From NCBI RefSeq assembly GCF_001440415.1, contig NZ_LLYA01000013.1, positions 140,951-204,950 on the forward strand: DNA of 64,000 bases, given 5' to 3'. The notes under the pieces were generated by a model. It was not told the DNA's origin, did no database searches, and was given only the letters and a program-made list of their open reading frames with translations. The DNA comes from Bradyrhizobium retamae. Its GTDB lineage: Bacteria > Pseudomonadota > Alphaproteobacteria > Rhizobiales > Xanthobacteraceae. Shown here one piece after another: positions 60,127-64,000 of this stretch. Position 1 is the first letter of the stretch, and each line of letters begins with the position of its first letter. Position numbers and translations under genes: made by a program.

Positions 60127-61638
60127 ATGGTGGTCGGTCAAACAACACAGAAGAAGCCAGATCCCTGCTCCTTCGTCATTTTCGGTGTCACCGGCGACCT
60201 CACGCACCGACTGATCGTCCCTGCCCTGTATAATCTCGCCGCCAGCGATCTCCTGCCGGACAGGTTCTGCCTGGTCGGCGTCGCGCGCAAGGGCATGACG
60301 AACGACAGGCTGCGCGAGAGCCTGATGAAGGGCCTGCGCCAGTTCGCGACCCGGCCGGTGGAGGACGCGATTTTGCGTCGTCTCTTGGACTGCCTGACCT
60401 GCATCGAAGCCGACCCGAAGGATCCGGCGTCATTCGACGCGATGAGCAAGCAGCTCGGCGACCTGGAGGCCGCGCGAAACACCGGCGGCAACCGCCTGTT
60501 CTACTTGGCAACCCCGCCCAACGCCTTCCTGCCGATCAGCCGCGAGTTGGGCCGCACCGGCATGCTGGCCGAAAACGGCGCGTGGCGGCGGCTGGTGGTG
60601 GAAAAGCCGTTCGGCACCGACCTCGTTTCCGCCAAGGCGCTGAACAACGAATTGCTAAAGCTCGTCGATGAGCACGAGATCTACCGGATCGATCACTATC
60701 TCGGCAAGGAAACGGTGCAGAACATTTTAGTGCTGCGCTTCGCCAACGGCATGTTCGAACCGATCTGGAATCGCAACCATATCGACCATGTCCAGATCAC
60801 GGTCAACGAACAGCTCGGCGTCGGCCACCGCGGCAGTTTTTACGACCAGACCGGCGCGCTGCGCGACATGGTGCCGAACCATCTGTTTCAACTGCTGTCG
60901 CTGGTCGCAATGGAGCCGCCGATCCGGTTCGACGCGCATTCGGTCCGCACCGAAAAGGCGGACGTGCTGGCCGCGATCCAGCTCCAGAGCGAGGCCGAAG
61001 CGCTGCGGAATTCCGTGCGCGGCCAATATCTGGCCGGCCGGATCGGCGACAACGAGATTGTCGACTACCGCAAAATCGAAGACGTCGCGCCCGGCAGTAC
61101 GACGGAAACCTATGTGGCGCTGAAACTGATCATCGACAATTGGCGCTGGGCCGGCGTTCCCTTCTACCTGCGCACCGGCAAGGCGCTCGGCGTCAAGCGC
61201 ACCGAAGTCGCGATCAAGTTCAAGCAGGCGCCGTTCGCGATGTTCAACTGCACGCCGGTGGAACGGCTGGCGCAGAATTACCTCGTGATCGGGGTCGCGC
61301 CGAACGAAGGCATCGCGCTGCAGTTCAACACCAAGGTGCCCGGCCCGTCGATCCTGATCGACGGCGTCGACATGAAGTTTCGCTACAAGGACTATTTCAA
61401 GGCGGAGCCTTCGACCGGCTACGAGACGCTGATCTATGACTGCATGATCGGCGACAACATCCTGTTCCAGCGCGCCGACAGCGTCGAGGCCGGCTGGAAG
61501 GCGGTGCAACCATTCCTCGACGCCTGGAAGAAGGCAGGGGCCGAGGGCTTGCAGACCTACAAGGCCGGCAGCGAAGGTCCGCAGGAAGCGAACGAACTGT
61601 TGACCCGCGAAGGCCGAAGCTGGCGAAAGCTCGGGTGA
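60127..61638 (+). CDS. zwf: Glucose-6-phosphate 1-dehydrogenase
   Basis: 503 aa. FGVTGDLTHR nucleotide motif and DHYLGK at 189-194, the glucose-6-phosphate site, with catalytic His downstream (NHIDHVQITVNE). First oxidative step, forming 6-phosphogluconolactone and NADPH. Directly followed by pgl (3 bp). Length normal. Confidence 0.95.
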   Translation: MVVGQTTQKKPDPCSFVIFGVTGDLTHRLIVPALYNLAASDLLPDRFCLVGVARKGMTNDRLRESLMKGLRQFATRPVEDAILRRLLDCLTCIEADPKDPASFDAMSKQLGDLEAARNTGGNRLFYLATPPNAFLPISRELGRTGMLAENGAWRRLVVEKPFGTDLVSAKALNNELLKLVDEHEIYRIDHYLGKETVQNILVLRFANGMFEPIWNRNHIDHVQITVNEQLGVGHRGSFYDQTGALRDMVPNHLFQLLSLVAMEPPIRFDAHSVRTEKADVLAAIQLQSEAEALRNSVRGQYLAGRIGDNEIVDYRKIEDVAPGSTTETYVALKLIIDNWRWAGVPFYLRTGKALGVKRTEVAIKFKQAPFAMFNCTPVERLAQNYLVIGVAPNEGIALQFNTKVPGPSILIDGVDMKFRYKDYFKAEPSTGYETLIYDCMIGDNILFQRADSVEAGWKAVQPFLDAWKKAGAEGLQTYKAGSEGPQEANELLTREGRSWRKLG

Positions 61639-61641
61639 GCG

Positions 61642-62397
61642 ATGACAGCGAACGACAATCGCCGCGTGATCGCGGTCGCCGATCCGGCCGCACTGGCCGA
61701 GGCCGCGGCCGATCGCGTGCTCGCCAGGATCGAGGCCAATAGCGGCCGCGTGGCGATTTGCCTGACCGGCGGATCGAGCCCCAGACAGCTTTATCAATTG
61801 CTCGCAACCGATGCCTATCGCAGTCGGATCCCGTGGCAGCGCGTGCACTGGTTCATTGGCGACGAGCGCTTCGTGCCGGCGGACGATCCGCTCAACAACA
61901 TGGGCATGGCGCGAGCACTTTTTCTGGATAGCTGCGCGCCGGCAGCAAACATCCATCCGATTCCGACCGCGACCGCCGACCCGACCGATCCGGACCGCTG
62001 CGCCGCGCTTTACGAGCGAGAGCTGCAATCGTTCTATGGGGCAGACACGCTCGATCAAGCCCGCCCCTTGTTCGATCTCGTGTTGATGGGTGTAGGTCCC
62101 GATGGCCACACCGCATCGCTGTTTCCCGGCGATCCCGCGCTCGATGAGACCGCGCGCTGGGTGGTCGGCGTGCCACGCGCGAATGTCGAGCCATTCGTCC
62201 CCCGGGTCACCCTCACGCTGCCCATCCTTGCCTCCTGCCGCGAAATGCTGTTCGAGATTGCCGGCGCCGAGAAGCATGCGATCTTGACGCGCCTCCTTGC
62301 ACGCGAGAACCTGCCTGCCACCTGTGCGCGATCCACCGGCGAGACGGTCTGGCTGCTGGACCGGGATGCGCTTCCGGAGGATTTTGGTGGGCGATAG
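61642..62397 (+). CDS. pgl: 6-Phosphogluconolactonase
   Basis: 251 aa of the DevB/Pgl type: CLTGGSSPRQLYQLLA, HWFIGDERFVP, and LVLMGVGPDGHTASLFPGDPAL, all motifs of this NagB-like fold. Hydrolyses the lactone from Zwf to 6-phosphogluconate. Its last codons overlap the gluconokinase GTG start by 11 bp. Confidence 0.93.
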   Translation: MTANDNRRVIAVADPAALAEAAADRVLARIEANSGRVAICLTGGSSPRQLYQLLATDAYRSRIPWQRVHWFIGDERFVPADDPLNNMGMARALFLDSCAPAANIHPIPTATADPTDPDRCAALYERELQSFYGADTLDQARPLFDLVLMGVGPDGHTASLFPGDPALDETARWVVGVPRANVEPFVPRVTLTLPILASCREMLFEIAGAEKHAILTRLLARENLPATCARSTGETVWLLDRDALPEDFGGR

Positions 62398-62908
62398 GAC
62401 TCCCAGCGCGCTGGTGGTGATGGGCGTTTCCGGTTCGGGCAAGAGCACCATCGCCGATCGTCTCGCTGGACGCCTCGGCTGGCGCTACGAGGACGGCGAC
62501 CGGTTTCACCCGCCGGGAAACGTTGCGAAGATGAGCGCCGGCCATCCGCTGACCGACGCGGACCGCTGGCCGTGGCTGCGGGCAATCGCCGACGAGATCG
62601 ACCGCCTCGCAGCGTCCGGCGAGCACGCCGTGATCGCCTGCTCGGCATTGAAGCGCGCCTATCGCGACATTCTCGTGCACGGCCGCGAGGATGTCCGTAT
62701 CGTTTTTCTCGACGGAACGCAGGATCTGATCGCGGCGCGGCTTGCCGCCCGCAAGGGACATTTCATGCCGCCGGGCCTGCTCGCCAGCCAATTCAGAACA
62801 CTGGAGCCGCCGGGCGCGGGCGAGCGGCCGATCATTGTATCGATCGATGCCCCGGTCGAGAACATCGTGGATGACATCGTCGGTCAATTGAACCTGGTCC
62901 CCCAATGA
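62387..62908 (+). CDS. gntK: Gluconokinase
   Basis: 173 aa, a small P-loop kinase: GVSGSGKS (13-20), EDGDRFHPPGNVAKM and HPLTDADRWPWLRAI, RKGHFMPPGLLASQF. Phosphorylates gluconate to 6-phosphogluconate, feeding gnd. GTG start chosen with GGAGG 6 bp upstream, within the end of pgl. A lone kinase without gnt transporter genes, which may lie elsewhere. Confidence 0.92.
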   Translation: MGDRTPSALVVMGVSGSGKSTIADRLAGRLGWRYEDGDRFHPPGNVAKMSAGHPLTDADRWPWLRAIADEIDRLAASGEHAVIACSALKRAYRDILVHGREDVRIVFLDGTQDLIAARLAARKGHFMPPGLLASQFRTLEPPGAGERPIIVSIDAPVENIVDDIVGQLNLVPQ

Positions 62909-63708
62909 CACGTATCGCGCTCGTTGTTTCCGACGTCGACGGCACTCTGTTGACGCACGACAAGATCCTGACCGATGGCGCCAAGGCGGCCGTTCGCAAG
63001 CTGCATGCGGCCGGCATCGGTTTCACCATCGTCTCCAGCCGGCCGACCATCGGCATGGGTTTTCTGATCGAGCCGCTTTCGATCACGCTTCCCGTCGGCG
63101 CCTTCAACGGCAGCTCGATCGTCGATGCGGGGCTCAAACCGATCGAGCAGCATTTGATCGGGGCAACCGTGGCCCAGCGCAGCCTCGACGTGCTCAATGC
63201 TTTCGGCGTGGATATCTGGCTGTTCACCAATCAGCGTTGGTACACGCGCAATCCCGACGGCGAGTACGTCCCGCATGAGAAGCTGGCCATCAAGGCTCAT
63301 CCGACCATCATCGACGATTTCGCGCCGCATCTCGCGGAGACCTGCAAGATCGTTGGCGCCAGTTCGGATGCTGAGCTGTTGCAGCGTTGCGAAGCGGCGA
63401 TGAGAGAAGCCGTCGGTGCGGAGGCGACCGCGGTGCGCTCGCAGACCTACTATCTCGACGTCACGCCGCCCGGTCACGACAAGGGCACCTTCGTGGACGC
63501 CATGATCAGGCGGCTGGGCATTTCGGCCGAAGCGGTCGCTACCATCGGCGACATGGAGAACGATCTGCCCATGTTCGCCCGAAGCGGCGTTTCGTTCGCG
63601 ATGGGCAACGCGGCCGACGGTATCAAGCGGCACGCGACGCACGTCACCGACAGCAACGAGCGCGACGGATTCGCGGCGGCGATCGAGACCGTGCTGCGGC
63701 TCGGATAA
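62905..63708 (+). CDS. Cof-type HAD-IIB phosphatase
   Basis: 267 aa. HAD motif I VSDVDGTLL (nucleophile D11, D13), motif II in FTIVSSRP, motif III/IV GDMENDLPMF. Cap type C2B. Such enzymes dephosphorylate sugar phosphates or FMN/PLP-like compounds; here the operon context suggests a sugar-phosphate phosphatase. ATG overlaps the gntK stop by 4 bp (ATGA). Last gene of the operon. Confidence 0.88.
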   Translation: MTRIALVVSDVDGTLLTHDKILTDGAKAAVRKLHAAGIGFTIVSSRPTIGMGFLIEPLSITLPVGAFNGSSIVDAGLKPIEQHLIGATVAQRSLDVLNAFGVDIWLFTNQRWYTRNPDGEYVPHEKLAIKAHPTIIDDFAPHLAETCKIVGASSDAELLQRCEAAMREAVGAEATAVRSQTYYLDVTPPGHDKGTFVDAMIRRLGISAEAVATIGDMENDLPMFARSGVSFAMGNAADGIKRHATHVTDSNERDGFAAAIETVLRLG

Positions 63709-64000
63709 GCAGAGCCGGCGTATCCAGCCCGCCTGAAGGATAAATCGAGGAATTCTCAAAGTTTTCGCGCGGCGAATCCGTTTCTGTCGCACGGCACGAT
63801 CGGCAAGCGCGAGCCGATGCCCGACCGCCGTCTCCTCCATGAAGGCAGGCTTCACCAGGCCGAGCCTGCCGCGGCGAAGACGGGTACCAGCTCGCGCGAC
63901 TTTCCGGCCCTGACCGCGCGGCCTTACTGTCATCGCGAGCGCGGAATCGTAGAGCCTGTGAACCATTTGGGTTTTGCGGGTAGTCGGAGCCGAGACAACG
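63709..64000. other. Window end, no gene called
   Basis: 292 bp after the HAD gene. A minus-strand frame from 63966 begins MVHRLYDSALAMTVRPRGQG and reads into the HAD gene; it is very Arg-rich, lacks a ribosome site and is antisense for most of its length, so I do not call it. The plus strand has no supported frame either. Confidence 0.5.

Noticed and set aside
60727..62451. 574-codon minus-strand frame opposite zwf and pgl
   Set aside because: Same reason: antisense to two enzymes with clear active sites.
63709..63966. Arg-rich minus-strand frame at the window end
   Set aside because: Most of the frame is antisense to the HAD gene and the unique part has no ribosome site or motif.
1..64000. 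CRISPR array, tRNA, rRNA or complete insertion sequence
   Set aside because: No regularly spaced repeats, no T-loop/anticodon structures and no transposase motifs were seen on reading both strands.

Overview
The window reads as chromosomal DNA of a Bradyrhizobium-like alphaproteobacterium. It is GC-rich, with strong G/C preference at third codon positions, so most real genes have long shadow frames on the other strand. One enzyme (31280-32449) matches, residue by residue at its active site, the D-tartrate dehydratase I recall from Bradyrhizobium japonicum. Palindromic repeats beginning GTCATTGCGAG or GAGCATGATC, common in this genus as I remember it, sit between genes. I see no rRNA, tRNA, CRISPR array, prophage or intact insertion sequence.

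Region by region. 1-6.2 kb: the 3' end of a MoxR-type ATPase with a clear terminator, a Baeyer-Villiger-type flavin monooxygenase, an O-methyltransferase, and a vanillate demethylase cluster in the order oxygenase (vanA), GntR regulator (vanR), reductase (vanB). A promoter lies upstream of vanA whose -10 box is embedded in a GTATAC palindrome. 6.3-11.4 kb: a sparse accessory-like stretch of small secreted or membrane proteins, several too short for routine gene calling, plus a glycerophosphodiesterase and a secreted cupin. 11.4-19.5 kb: ordinary catabolic and regulatory genes (GMC oxidoreductase, SMP-30 lactonase, two AraC/enolase-superfamily neighbours, cupin, GST). 19.6-31.3 kb: PHB depolymerase PhaZ, a solute-binding protein, a PP2C phosphatase-kinase-membrane fusion beside a formate/nitrite-type channel, a Cys-rich/OmpA/solute-binding gene set, an MFS/AraC divergent pair, and malonyl-CoA decarboxylase.

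31.3-42.8 kb holds tartrate dehydratase, a glutathione peroxidase, an amidase, then a PQQ-type dehydrogenase with its own dihaem cytochrome c. Facing away from these is the complete cofactor operon pqqABCDE, extended by a prolyl aminopeptidase-like hydrolase and a hypothetical protein. Cofactor synthesis, a cofactor user and an electron acceptor are thus side by side. A two-hairpin, U-run attenuator separates pqqA from pqqB.

43.3-54.3 kb: chromate transporter ChrA; a three-gene set for 2-oxoacid (probably 2-oxoglutarate):NAD(P)/ferredoxin oxidoreductase (KorC-like flavoprotein, fused gamma-alpha KorA, beta KorB); then, facing it, the conserved stress triad PrkA-YeaH-SpoVR. 54.8-63.7 kb: two small secreted proteins and an oxidative pentose phosphate/gluconate operon made of bifunctional transaldolase-glucose-6-phosphate isomerase, short 6-phosphogluconate dehydrogenase, zwf, pgl, gluconokinase and a HAD phosphatase, tightly packed with overlapping ends. 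Family assignments rest on recognised motifs and on recollection of families. No database search was possible.
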